Source: a virus. Taken from it: a stretch of DNA of 29,823 nt. Under the pieces are notes generated by a model. It was not told the DNA's origin, did no database searches, and saw only the letters and a program-made list of their open reading frames with translations. Of the stretch, positions 20,964 through 29,118 are shown piece by piece. Location of the stretch: the IMG/VR virus record IMGVR_UViG_3300032291_001438, positions 1-29,823 of that record. One strand, 5' to 3'. How positions within the stretch are numbered: position 1 is the stretch's first letter; each line of letters begins with the position of its first letter. Made by a program: the position numbers and the translations under genes.

Positions 20964-21917
20964 ATGAGAAAACAACAAAACTTTGCTGAACCAAGGTTCA
21001 CTCAAAATACTTACGCAGGTGAATTCGCTGGTAAGTATATTGCAGCAGCGTTGTTATCAGCTACAACTTTGGACAACAAAAACATCACAATCTTACCGAA
21101 CGTGAAGTATAAGCAAGTTATCCAAAGAATTGATGTTGATAGCATTGTAAATGATGCATCTTGTAATTTCGTAACTTCAGGTACAGTAGCTCTTTCTGAA
21201 AGAATTATCGAACCTAAAGAATTACAAGTAAACTTAGAATTATGTAAGCAAGAATTCGTAGATTCGTGGGAAGCTCTTCAATTGGGTTACTCTGCATTCG
21301 ATGAGATTCCAGCTTCTTTCAATGACTTCTTAATCTCTTATGTTGGAGGTAAAGTAGCTCAAGCAACTGAAGAATCAATTTGGAGAGGTGTTGGTGCAAC
21401 TAACGGACAATTCGCAGGTTTATTACCAGCTTTATCAGCATCAGCAGCAGCAGGTGGTACTGGAGCAGTAATCAAATCTTCTGCTTCTGGTTCAATCACT
21501 GCAGCTAACGTATTAACTAAATTAGATGCATTAGTAAATGCTATCCCTGAAGCAGTTTACGGAAAAGAGGATTTAGTAATCTACATCCCAACTAACGTAG
21601 CTAAGGCTTACCAACAAGCATTGTCTGGTAATGGTGTTACTAACGGTTTCAACAACCAATTAAACGTTGGTGAAAAACCATTCAATTTTAATGGTATTGA
21701 ATTAGTATGGTCACCAGGTATGACTTCTTCTTACTTAGTAGCAGCACAAAAATCTAACTTATTCTTCGGAACAGGTTTATTAAGTGACTACAACGAAGTT
21801 AGAGTTTTAGACATGGCTAACTTGGATGGTTCACAGAACTATCGTGTGATTATGAGATATACAGCTGGTACGCAATTTGGTATCGGACAAGATATCGTTA
21901 TCGCAGTTCCTAACTAA
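20964..21917 (+). CDS. Major capsid protein
   Basis: This 317-aa protein is assigned as the major capsid protein. It starts RKQQNFAEPRFTQNTYAGEF, with a helix and beta segments typical of HK97-fold proteins (ITILPNVKYKQVIQRID; ELQVNLELCKQEFVDSWEAL). A long helix at the middle (VGGKVAQATEESIWRGVGAT) precedes an insert (LSASAAAGGTGA). The C-terminal half holds a beta domain (LVIYIPTNVAKAYQQALSG) ending RVIMRYTAGTQFGIGQDIVI. Length, codon quality and position behind a scaffold support it. No N-terminal delta domain is seen, as expected when scaffold is a separate gene. The A/T-rich leader and absence of a Shine-Dalgarno sequence fit a Bacteroidota host. Confidence 0.8.
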   Translation: MRKQQNFAEPRFTQNTYAGEFAGKYIAAALLSATTLDNKNITILPNVKYKQVIQRIDVDSIVNDASCNFVTSGTVALSERIIEPKELQVNLELCKQEFVDSWEALQLGYSAFDEIPASFNDFLISYVGGKVAQATEESIWRGVGATNGQFAGLLPALSASAAAGGTGAVIKSSASGSITAANVLTKLDALVNAIPEAVYGKEDLVIYIPTNVAKAYQQALSGNGVTNGFNNQLNVGEKPFNFNGIELVWSPGMTSSYLVAAQKSNLFFGTGLLSDYNEVRVLDMANLDGSQNYRVIMRYTAGTQFGIGQDIVIAVPN

Positions 21918-21935
21918 TAAAAAAATTGAGTATGT

Positions 21936-21960
21936 AATGGGAGGGTGAGATTCCCTCCTT
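21936..21960 (+). terminator. Hairpin between capsid and tail tube genes (partial terminator)
   Basis: GGAGGG (21940-21945) pairs with CCCTCC (21953-21958) around a seven-base loop; the flanks GTAA/TTAC add pairs. The T tail is short (TTT). It may stop part of the transcripts so that capsid protein is made in excess over the genes downstream. Confidence 0.55.
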
Positions 21961-21996
21961 TACTCTAAAAAAATTAACATTTAAACTTATAATATT

Positions 21997-22548
21997 ATGG
22001 CTTGTAATTTAAGCGCTGGAAGAAATGAAGTTTGTAAAGATAGTGTAGGTGGACTTGCAGGAGTTTACTTTCTTAACTATACAACAGGTTCTTTCACTAA
22101 AAACGCAAACGGAGAAGTTACTGCATTTCCTTCAGCTAGTACTGTGTACTACTATGAATTGAAAGGTAACTCAAGCTATACTGAAACTGTTAATTCATCT
22201 CGTGACAATGGTACAACTTTCTTCTCTCAAGAATTAACTCTTAACTTGAAGAAATTGACTAACGAAATGACTACTCAATTAAAGCTAATGGCTTATGGCC
22301 GTCCTCAAATTGTAGTTTCTACAATGGCGGGTGATGCTTTATTAGTAGGTCAAAACGAAGGAGCAGATGTAACTGCAGGAACTATTCAAACTGGTGGAGC
22401 TATGGGTGACCTTTATGGTTATTCAGTAACTTTCACTGGATTAGAGCAGTTACCAGCAGCATTCATTTCTGGTTCTACTTATGGTAATCCATTCGGCGCA
22501 TTAGCTGGAGCAGGAAAACCAACCATTGTTTACGGAAGTAATTCTTAA
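21997..22548 (+). CDS. Major tail tube protein
   Basis: This 183-aa protein matches the tail tube proteins of Bacteroidota siphophages: the N-terminus MACNLSAGRNEVCKDSVGGL, then YYYELKGNSSYTETVNSSRD, NGTTFFSQELTLNLKKLTNE, MAYGRPQIVVSTMAGD and GAMGDLYGYSVTFTGLEQLP. The ELKG-x-SS-x-T ... SRDNGTTFF ... L-x-x-L motif is a good family sign. It polymerises as the tail tube. A strong terminator follows at 22568, as expected for a highly expressed virion gene at the end of an operon. Confidence 0.75.
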   Translation: MACNLSAGRNEVCKDSVGGLAGVYFLNYTTGSFTKNANGEVTAFPSASTVYYYELKGNSSYTETVNSSRDNGTTFFSQELTLNLKKLTNEMTTQLKLMAYGRPQIVVSTMAGDALLVGQNEGADVTAGTIQTGGAMGDLYGYSVTFTGLEQLPAAFISGSTYGNPFGALAGAGKPTIVYGSNS

Positions 22549-22567
22549 TCAGTATAGATAAAATATT

Positions 22568-22595
22568 AAAGGGAGACATAGTTCTCCCTTTTTTT
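22568..22595 (+). terminator. Strong rho-independent terminator after the tail tube gene
   Basis: AAAGGGAGA (22568-22576) pairs perfectly with TCTCCCTTT (22583-22591) around a six-base loop, followed by a run of T to 22595. It ends the capsid/tail tube transcript. The next TTGTTAAA element lies 30 bases downstream. Confidence 0.92.
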
Positions 22596-22624
22596 ATGCC
22601 CAATAACTAAAATTTGAGTTAAGT

Positions 22625-22635
22625 TTGTTAAATAT
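22625..22635 (+). promoter_or_regulatory. TTGTTAAA element before the portal operon
   Basis: TTGTTAAATAT lies 37 nt before the ATG at 22662, directly after the strong terminator. This pairing of a terminator with the element supports its role as a new transcript start. Confidence 0.55.
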
Positions 22636-22661
22636 ATAGATAAATCATAGATAAAGACAAG

Positions 22662-23015
22662 ATGCTATCATACTATATATCTGGAAGTAATGTGTTCACA
22701 CTTAGAACTAAACCTACGGGTTCTTCCAATTTAACTTTACATCTACAAGATATGTACACATTGGTGAATACATCTTCATCAATTAGTAGATATACATACA
22801 ATGCTTACCAAAGTTTGTTGCAGTTTACAGGTTCTATTGTATCATCTAGTGTAGGTGATGAATATAGAGCTTACATAAGTGATACTACTTGTTCTATTTG
22901 GAATGGTTCTATACAAGTATATACATCACAATCTATTGATAAACCAGCATATGTAAACCAAAATGATGGATATATCAGTAATTTATCAGATAATGCATTT
23001 ATTATATTAGACTAA
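22662..23015 (+). CDS. Unknown beta-rich 117-aa protein upstream of the portal gene
   Basis: The product is rich in Ser, Thr and Tyr and beta-prone (YYISGSNVFTLRTKPTGSSN, YQSLLQFTGSIVSSSVGDEY, RAYISDTTCSIWNGSIQVYT). A similar small protein with an xDxYR-A-x-I-x-D...IWxGxIxxY pattern is common in Bacteroidota phage structural gene clusters. It ends one base before the portal gene, in the same operon. It may be a head or neck component; the exact role is not known. Confidence 0.65.
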   Translation: MLSYYISGSNVFTLRTKPTGSSNLTLHLQDMYTLVNTSSSISRYTYNAYQSLLQFTGSIVSSSVGDEYRAYISDTTCSIWNGSIQVYTSQSIDKPAYVNQNDGYISNLSDNAFIILD

Positions 23016-23016
23016 T

Positions 23017-24264
23017 ATGGAAATTAAACACAAACAACAAAATCTTTCGGTAGTAAGTTTATCTCAACAGGAGATACCAATCATTACAGAAGATGTAAAG
23101 ACAAGATATGCATGGGTGCCAGTAGGTATTATAGATATTGATGATTACTTTCAAAATGTAACTGATGCTTATACAACATCTACAACAAATGCAGCTTGTA
23201 TTGAAGGTATAGCTGATTTAATCTATGGTAAAGGATTGTATTCTAAAAGTGAAGAAATACAAAAGATATTAGATAAAGTATTACCACAAGAAGAAACAAA
23301 GAGAGTAGCATTTGATTTAAAATTATATGGTAATGCTGCTTATCAGGTATATTGGAATGATGACCATAGTAAAGTAATTAAATTTTACCATGTTCCAGTA
23401 CAAAACATTCGTGCTGAAAAGATATATGATAATCCTCGTATAGAGAACTACTACTATTGTACTGATTGGAGTGACCATAAAGCACAAAGAAGTAAAAAAC
23501 TAATTCCAGCGTTTGGTACATCAAATGAGAAGATGGAGTTGTTATATATTAAAAATTACACACCAGGCAAATATTATTACTCATTACCTGATTGGATATC
23601 TGCATTACAATTTTCATTTGTAGAAGCTGAATTATCTAACTTACACCTTAACAATATTGAGAATGGTTTCTTACCATTGGTAATGATTAATATGAACAAT
23701 GGTATTCCAGCTCCTGAAGAGAGAGATACTATTGAAGATATGATTGAATCTAAGTTTACAGGTACTAGAAATGCTGGTAGATTTATTCTTACATTCAATG
23801 ATGACCCAGAAAGAAAACCTACAATTGATGCTGTACAAATTGATAACTTACATGAGAAGTTCCAATATGTTTCAGAATATGCACAGGATAGAATATTGGT
23901 TGCACATAGAATCACATCTCCTTTATTATTCGGTATCCGTACTGCGAATAATGGATTTAGTTCTCAATCTGAAGAGATGAAAACTGCATTCTCTATTATG
24001 CAAACAATGACAATACAACCATTCCAAAATACAATCATTGGAGCATTAACAACTGCATTGGCTGATGGTGGATATGAAGATACTAAATTATACTTTGACC
24101 AATTAACTCCATTAGTTATTCTTTCACAAACTGCTGAAGAGACTGGTAAGACAGTTGACCAGGTAGCAGAAGAAACCAATAGAGAAATGGAAAATCCAGA
24201 TGTTACTGAAACTGATGGTGAAGGAATGATTGATAACAATACATTACAAAATGATACAATTTAA
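23017..24264 (+). CDS. Portal protein
   Basis: This 415-aa protein fits the portal of siphophages. It begins with a region ending YAWVPVG, then DIDDYFQNVTDAYTTSTTNA, AACIEGIADLIYGKGLY, the wing block FDLKLYGNAAYQVYWNDDHS, and VIKFYHVPVQNIRAEKI. A long helix region follows (FVEAELSNLHLNNIENGFLP; RDTIEDMIESKFTGTRNAGR), and the clip/crown region (RILVAHRITSPLLFGIR) precedes the acidic C-terminus. It forms the dodecameric channel in the capsid vertex and binds the terminase. It is unusual that it lies downstream of the capsid and tail tube genes. Confidence 0.85.
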   Translation: MEIKHKQQNLSVVSLSQQEIPIITEDVKTRYAWVPVGIIDIDDYFQNVTDAYTTSTTNAACIEGIADLIYGKGLYSKSEEIQKILDKVLPQEETKRVAFDLKLYGNAAYQVYWNDDHSKVIKFYHVPVQNIRAEKIYDNPRIENYYYCTDWSDHKAQRSKKLIPAFGTSNEKMELLYIKNYTPGKYYYSLPDWISALQFSFVEAELSNLHLNNIENGFLPLVMINMNNGIPAPEERDTIEDMIESKFTGTRNAGRFILTFNDDPERKPTIDAVQIDNLHEKFQYVSEYAQDRILVAHRITSPLLFGIRTANNGFSSQSEEMKTAFSIMQTMTIQPFQNTIIGALTTALADGGYEDTKLYFDQLTPLVILSQTAEETGKTVDQVAEETNREMENPDVTETDGEGMIDNNTLQNDTI

Positions 24265-24274
24265 TTAAACAGAT

Positions 24275-24793
24275 ATGGCGTACGCATTATTTATTAGCAG
24301 AAACGATATAATCAAAAATACCCCATTACAGGGTTCTATTGATGCGGATAGAATACTTCCGTTTGTAAAAACAGCGCAAGAAAAGTATATTCTAAACATA
24401 TTAGGAACTGTATTATACTATTATTTACAGGCTAGAATAGAAGCAAATACATTCAGTCAATTGGATTCTTATTATCAGGACCTAATGAATGAACATATCA
24501 AACCAACTCTAATATGGTATGCAACGGTTGAGTATTTACCATTTAGTGGAGTACAATTTAAAAGTGAAGGTGCAGTAAAGCATAAATCAGACCAGAGTGA
24601 TGCAGTTGGTAAGAATGAAATAGATTACCTATTGCAAAAAGCTATGAACAATGCTGATTACTATTCTACTAGAACACAGAACTATTTAATATCTTATTCA
24701 AACCAAATACCACAATACTTAGAATCAGTTGGGAATCAAACTCAAATTTATCCTGATATGGCTAACCAATACTTTGGAGGTATAAACTTATAA
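24275..24793 (+). CDS. Head-tail connector / head completion protein (DUF6712-like)
   Basis: This 172-aa protein is largely helical: SRNDIIKNTPLQGSIDADRI, KTAQEKYILNILGTVLYYYL, LIWYATVEYLPF and SEGAVKHKSDQSD. The pattern of an N-terminal loop, then two or three long helices and a short KSDxS segment is what I know of DUF6712-type head completion proteins of Bacteroidota phages. It lies ten bases after the portal gene and before the tail completion genes, which fits a protein attaching to the portal. Confidence 0.65.
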   Translation: MAYALFISRNDIIKNTPLQGSIDADRILPFVKTAQEKYILNILGTVLYYYLQARIEANTFSQLDSYYQDLMNEHIKPTLIWYATVEYLPFSGVQFKSEGAVKHKSDQSDAVGKNEIDYLLQKAMNNADYYSTRTQNYLISYSNQIPQYLESVGNQTQIYPDMANQYFGGINL

Positions 24794-24797
24794 TAAT

Positions 24798-25334
24798 ATG
24801 GGACAAGCAGTAGTTAATAATGTAGGCACAAACTATATGTTGTACTATAACATAATAGATTTCTTTGCAACTATTATGGCAAATCACCCGTCTATTGCTA
24901 AAGTATCAACAGGTGATATGTACGAAATTGATACAACTGAATTTCCACAATATCCAATTGGTAATATAAACATATTGGGAGCTAGATTTGGTACAAAAAC
25001 TACTAATCTTACTGTTCAATTAACAATTGCTGATAAAGTTAAAGATAAAAATAACGAATCAGTAGGTAGAACAAATTATCAGAAAGTCCCATTCTACGGA
25101 ACTGATGATACAATGGATATACACTCTAATACTTTGAGCATACTAAACGATTTATTAAGTTATACTGATTATGGTGTAAATGCATTTGAATTCGCTGGTG
25201 AACCAAATGCCACCCCATTTAAGGACAACTTTGATAATGGACTTGCTGGTTGGGTTTGTAATTTTGATTTAATTGTGTTCAATGATGTTGATAGATGTTT
25301 ATTTAATCTATCAGGTAAAATCAATCTTTGTTAA
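24798..25334 (+). CDS. Tail terminator / tail completion protein
   Basis: This 178-aa protein shows an alpha-beta layout (YYNIIDFFATIMANHPSIAK; YPIGNINILGARFGTKTTNL; TVQLTIADKVKDKN) followed by a helical stretch that reads DTMDIHSNTLSILNDLLSYT, and a C-terminal beta part ending NFDLIVFNDVDRCLF. This combination, just before an HK97 gp10-like protein, is typical of the tail terminator class. The stop (TAA) and the next start (ATG) share a base, TAATG, so translation is coupled to the next gene. Confidence 0.65.
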   Translation: MGQAVVNNVGTNYMLYYNIIDFFATIMANHPSIAKVSTGDMYEIDTTEFPQYPIGNINILGARFGTKTTNLTVQLTIADKVKDKNNESVGRTNYQKVPFYGTDDTMDIHSNTLSILNDLLSYTDYGVNAFEFAGEPNATPFKDNFDNGLAGWVCNFDLIVFNDVDRCLFNLSGKINLC

Positions 25335-25768
25335 TGAAAACTTTTCAGGAAGTAGCTAATGCATATGGTGTACTTCCCTACAATGTTGCTAACACATATA
25401 GGGATGTTGCTCAATCTTATATCAAAAATGGATATTCAGGTTGGCCAAATCCTCCATACTTAACAGGTAATTTATATCGTAGAGTAGGTTCATACAATAC
25501 CGCTGCAAAGATGACACAAAAGCGTGGTAAAACATATTCAGTAACTTTAGATTTCGCACCACCAAAAGCAGAGTATGGATACTTTGCAGAAACTGGAACA
25601 GGTACTCATAGTAAAAAAGGTCCAAGACCATATGCACAATTAGGTGCAAACTCATTACAAGTTAGAAAAGCAATTGGAGAATGGGAAAGAGGATTGGTGG
25701 CAAGTATTAACAAAGAAGTAGGTAATCAAATATCAACTGTATTCGGTAATTTCGGTAAAAAGAAATAG
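25334..25768 (+). CDS. HK97 gp10-like neck/tail-completion protein
   Basis: This 144-aa protein (start MKTFQEVANAYGVLPYNVAN) carries PPYLTGNLYRRVGSYNTAAK, then a beta hairpin KTYSVTLDFAPPKAEYGYFA, and the hallmark YFAETGTGTHSKKGPRPYAQ near the C-terminal third. The TGxLxxxI ... YxxxxExGTxxxxxxP[FY] pattern is typical of HK97 gp10-type connector proteins. The ATG at 25334 is chosen in place of a TTG at 25328 because it overlaps the preceding stop. It would join head and tail. Confidence 0.75.
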   Translation: MKTFQEVANAYGVLPYNVANTYRDVAQSYIKNGYSGWPNPPYLTGNLYRRVGSYNTAAKMTQKRGKTYSVTLDFAPPKAEYGYFAETGTGTHSKKGPRPYAQLGANSLQVRKAIGEWERGLVASINKEVGNQISTVFGNFGKKK

Positions 25769-25792
25769 TATCCAATAAATTATTCATTTTTA

Positions 25793-25803
25793 TTGTTAAA
25801 GTA
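25793..25803 (+). promoter_or_regulatory. TTGTTAAA element before the distal tail operon
   Basis: TTGTTAAAGTA lies 31 nt before the ATG at 25824, in a 55-base gap. It would begin the transcript for the distal tail genes running across the contig join. Confidence 0.5.
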
Positions 25804-25823
25804 ATAAAACATAAGATTTTAAT

Positions 25824-26990
25824 ATGTCTTTATCAATAACACAAACTCCAGCGCAAGTAAATTTGGCACAATCGCCAATTATATTTACTGTTTCTGAATC
25901 AACATCGGTAATAAATTCCTCATCATTTCAATATTATGGTGATTTATACTATTGGATTGGAACACCCAATCAATCAGGTTCAGTTCCACAATATACAATG
26001 GTCAAATATCCAAATGCATCTAATGTTGGAATATTTGATGTTAGTAAAGTAATAAATTCAGCACTAACTGCATCAGCACAACAGAATTCTTCCAACGTAA
26101 CATATATAGCAATGGACTTCTATTGGCAATTCCTTAGTGGAAGTACATATGTTAGCAGTTCTAAAACTAAATCGCTTAGATATAAAGGAATAGATGGATA
26201 CGCAACATTCCAGCAACCAATTGGACAGGAGATAACATCAAAATCATTACATTGGCCTTTGATGACATCTGGTCCTGTAACACAATCATTTTTTGAAACT
26301 AATAAAGGTAATCTAACTGTATATACAGGATATGCTGAAACATTTAATGTAGTACCAACTAAAGTAGTTTACTCAGGTTCATTAGGTAATGGTTCAATTA
26401 ATGTAAGTGGGTCATTATCATCTTCACAACAAACACAATATGTACCAATTGGACCTGCACAAAGTGGGTTTCCATTATCAACATCATCTGAATTTTATAC
26501 AATACAAGCATACAATGGTAACATTGCATTAGGTAAACCAATAAGATTTGAATATAAGTGTAAACAAAAATATCCAAATGTAAGATTAAAATGGAAGAAT
26601 GCATTTGGGCAATTTGATTGGTTTAACTTTGATATGGTTAATAGACAATCATTTACAACTACTAATAGAAGCTACCAACCACAAATTGGAAGTTGGGAAG
26701 GCCCTACTTTATCTTATCAAAATTATGATAGTTCTAACTTAAATTATATTGTAGATTCAAAAGAAACAATCACAGTTAATACTGATTGGGTTTCTCAGGA
26801 TTATAATAACATATTTAAACAGCTATTAGTTAGTGAAGAAATATATTGGATAAGTGATGAGGCAACTAATACATTAGAACCAATAACAATATCAACTAAT
26901 ACAATAGAATTTAAAACAGGTGTAGTTAATAAGTTAATTCAATATCAATTTGATTTCAATAGAGGACAAGGCTTTAAGCTAATATTATAA
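25824..26990 (+). CDS. Distal tail / baseplate protein
   Basis: This 388-aa protein is rich in Ser, Thr, Tyr and beta strands. The N-terminus is MSLSITQTPAQVNLAQSPII, FTVSESTSVI, then a typical IFDVSKVINSAL. The C-terminal half has KYPNVRLKWKNAFGQFDWFN, FDMVNRQSFTTTNRSYQ, and ETITVNTDWVSQDYNNIFKQ, LLVSEEIYWI. I know this pattern (YxNxxGxxDxxxF ... ETxTVNTDW ... LLxSxxVY) from tail proteins of Bacteroidota phages upstream of the hub protein. It is likely part of the distal tail ring or a Dit-like adaptor. It is followed by the hub gene after one base. Confidence 0.65.
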   Translation: MSLSITQTPAQVNLAQSPIIFTVSESTSVINSSSFQYYGDLYYWIGTPNQSGSVPQYTMVKYPNASNVGIFDVSKVINSALTASAQQNSSNVTYIAMDFYWQFLSGSTYVSSSKTKSLRYKGIDGYATFQQPIGQEITSKSLHWPLMTSGPVTQSFFETNKGNLTVYTGYAETFNVVPTKVVYSGSLGNGSINVSGSLSSSQQTQYVPIGPAQSGFPLSTSSEFYTIQAYNGNIALGKPIRFEYKCKQKYPNVRLKWKNAFGQFDWFNFDMVNRQSFTTTNRSYQPQIGSWEGPTLSYQNYDSSNLNYIVDSKETITVNTDWVSQDYNNIFKQLLVSEEIYWISDEATNTLEPITISTNTIEFKTGVVNKLIQYQFDFNRGQGFKLIL

Positions 26991-26991
26991 T

Positions 26992-29112
26992 ATGGGAGTA
27001 GTTTCGCAACAAGGTATAAATTATCAGTTAGTAGCTGATGGTCAAATTTTAGACCTATTTAATGATGAGGATATTAAATTATCTGATAACGTAACAGGTC
27101 TATTTGATTTAGGTATAATTCCAGCTGATTTTACTCGTCAATTTACATTGCCAGGTACAAAAAAGAATAATGCTTTCTTTGAGCACGTATATGATATATC
27201 AATTTTATCACCCGATACGTGGGCAACTAATCAAAAGGTAAGTTGCTATTTAGATTTCGGTGGAATTTACATAGCGCAAGGATACCTTCAATTAAATAAA
27301 GTAAACGTTCTAGCTAATAAGTTTATTGATTCGTATGAGGTATCATTATATGGTGCTATTTCATCTTTCGCAAGAGAAGTTAATAGAACATACCTAACTG
27401 ATATGACGAGCTCTCTTGCTCAATTTAATCACAAAGCATCAATAAATAATATTACATCAAGTTGGAATAACGGATTGTTCAATGGAGCAATAGTATATCC
27501 AATGGCAGAATATGGACAAAAGATTATATATTCACCAGAAAGTGCATTAACAGGTATAGATGCACCATCAGGTTCCCTATTTGTTCAGGATTATAAACCA
27601 GCTATTAGAATAAAAGAAGTATGGGATGCTATATTTGAACAATACGGATTTACATATTCAGGTTCTTTTTGGGAGTATCCATTTTTGGACAATGTGTATA
27701 TGGTGTGTAATAACTCATTACGATATCCTATATTTACAGAAGAGAATTTAGAAAACTATGGACAGATAAAGATTGGTCCAATTAGTGGGAGTACTGGTGG
27801 ACAACTAACTCCATCTGCATCATCATATTTACCTTGGTATAATATTACTAATAACCCAGATAATAACATAAACTCTGATTTAGTATATGGTTTAGAGTAT
27901 CCATCTAAGTTAAGAGGAACAATAAACTTAAATATAAAGTTAAGTAATACATTAACTTCATCATTAGCTGGAACTCCTAAGTTTTTATTGCAAATATATA
28001 ATTTAAGTAATACAAAAATAGATAGTATTCCTTTAGTTGCTATAAATGAATACTTTACAAATTTACAAAGTGGGTGGAATTCGCAAGGATTACCAACACC
28101 TACACAAAAATATACAATAACTGATGAATGGAATAGTGCATACTTACCATCAGGTTCATACAAATTTGCTATTGAATATCAGGCAGTAAATTATAACTCA
28201 TTTGATGTTATATTGGACCCAGATGGTGAATTAAAATCATATTTAGAAGTTACAAAAGTTGGTAATGTTGGTGAAGGATGGAATATGAATATTGGGGCTA
28301 ATATGCCTTTTGGTACTAATGGTATAAAACAAATTGATTTTATTACTGCTGTACAAAAGAAATTTAACTTAGTAATATATCCATCAAAAACTAAACAAAG
28401 AGAGTTTGTAGTTGAAACATTTAATAATTGGTACAATAAAGGTACGTTGTGGAATTTTGATAATTACATAAACTTAGATGAAAAGATTGAAGTAATACCA
28501 GCTAACAATCTTGCAGTAAACGAATTAAACTTTGGTGACACTCTTGATAATGATTATGTATCGCAACAATTTTCTAAAGAAGCTAATAGAGAATATGCTA
28601 AAACTTATTATGTTGATACTCAAAACTTTTTCTCACAAGGTAAGTTTGAAGTTAAAACAAATTTTGCATCATCTCCACTAATATACTTAGATGGTACTGG
28701 TGTATCTGGTTCTCAATCTACTGTTGTAACTAATAAAGTAAGTGTAAGTGATGTTTTAGATAACACATATCAATTAGATTGTTTAGGTACACTTTACCCA
28801 GCTACCACAAGAGCAACTATTGCAAAATATACCGATTCAAGTGGTGTTGAAACTATAAACTATGGTTCACCTGTAAATGTTTTTGTAAATTATGATTTTC
28901 AACCTTGTTTTGGTGGAAGTTTTAGCACACAACATATAATTGTAATACCATTTGGTGCATCACAAACTGCATATGTTTATGATAGTAGTAGAAAAGTAGA
29001 TTGTGGTAGTGGAATTTGTATAGATGAAACACAAACAATAGATTGTGTAAGTTCAGTAAGTGGACAATCAGGTATAGCATTATATTCAGGTTCACCAATA
29101 GCAGCATGTTAA
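26992..29112 (+). CDS. Baseplate hub / tail-associated protein
   Basis: This 706-aa protein begins QGINYQLVADGQILDLFNDE, then NVTGLFDLGIIPADFTRQFT, LPGTKKNNAFFEHVYDISIL, a start known from large tail proteins of Bacteroidota phages (DFTxxFTLPGTKxNNxxF). A beta block follows (IAQGYLQLNKVNVL; SYEVSLYGAISSF). Residues about 440-500 (FGTNGIKQIDFITAVQKKFN, LVIYPSKTKQREFVVETFNN) resemble the hub fold shared with T4 gp27. The C-terminal ~70 residues are Cys-rich (QPCFGG, VDCGSGICIDETQTIDCVSS, ending AAC). It would form the central hub under the tail tube. It lies six bases before the fibre gene. Confidence 0.68.
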   Translation: MGVVSQQGINYQLVADGQILDLFNDEDIKLSDNVTGLFDLGIIPADFTRQFTLPGTKKNNAFFEHVYDISILSPDTWATNQKVSCYLDFGGIYIAQGYLQLNKVNVLANKFIDSYEVSLYGAISSFAREVNRTYLTDMTSSLAQFNHKASINNITSSWNNGLFNGAIVYPMAEYGQKIIYSPESALTGIDAPSGSLFVQDYKPAIRIKEVWDAIFEQYGFTYSGSFWEYPFLDNVYMVCNNSLRYPIFTEENLENYGQIKIGPISGSTGGQLTPSASSYLPWYNITNNPDNNINSDLVYGLEYPSKLRGTINLNIKLSNTLTSSLAGTPKFLLQIYNLSNTKIDSIPLVAINEYFTNLQSGWNSQGLPTPTQKYTITDEWNSAYLPSGSYKFAIEYQAVNYNSFDVILDPDGELKSYLEVTKVGNVGEGWNMNIGANMPFGTNGIKQIDFITAVQKKFNLVIYPSKTKQREFVVETFNNWYNKGTLWNFDNYINLDEKIEVIPANNLAVNELNFGDTLDNDYVSQQFSKEANREYAKTYYVDTQNFFSQGKFEVKTNFASSPLIYLDGTGVSGSQSTVVTNKVSVSDVLDNTYQLDCLGTLYPATTRATIAKYTDSSGVETINYGSPVNVFVNYDFQPCFGGSFSTQHIIVIPFGASQTAYVYDSSRKVDCGSGICIDETQTIDCVSSVSGQSGIALYSGSPIAAC

Positions 29113-29118
29113 TAAATT

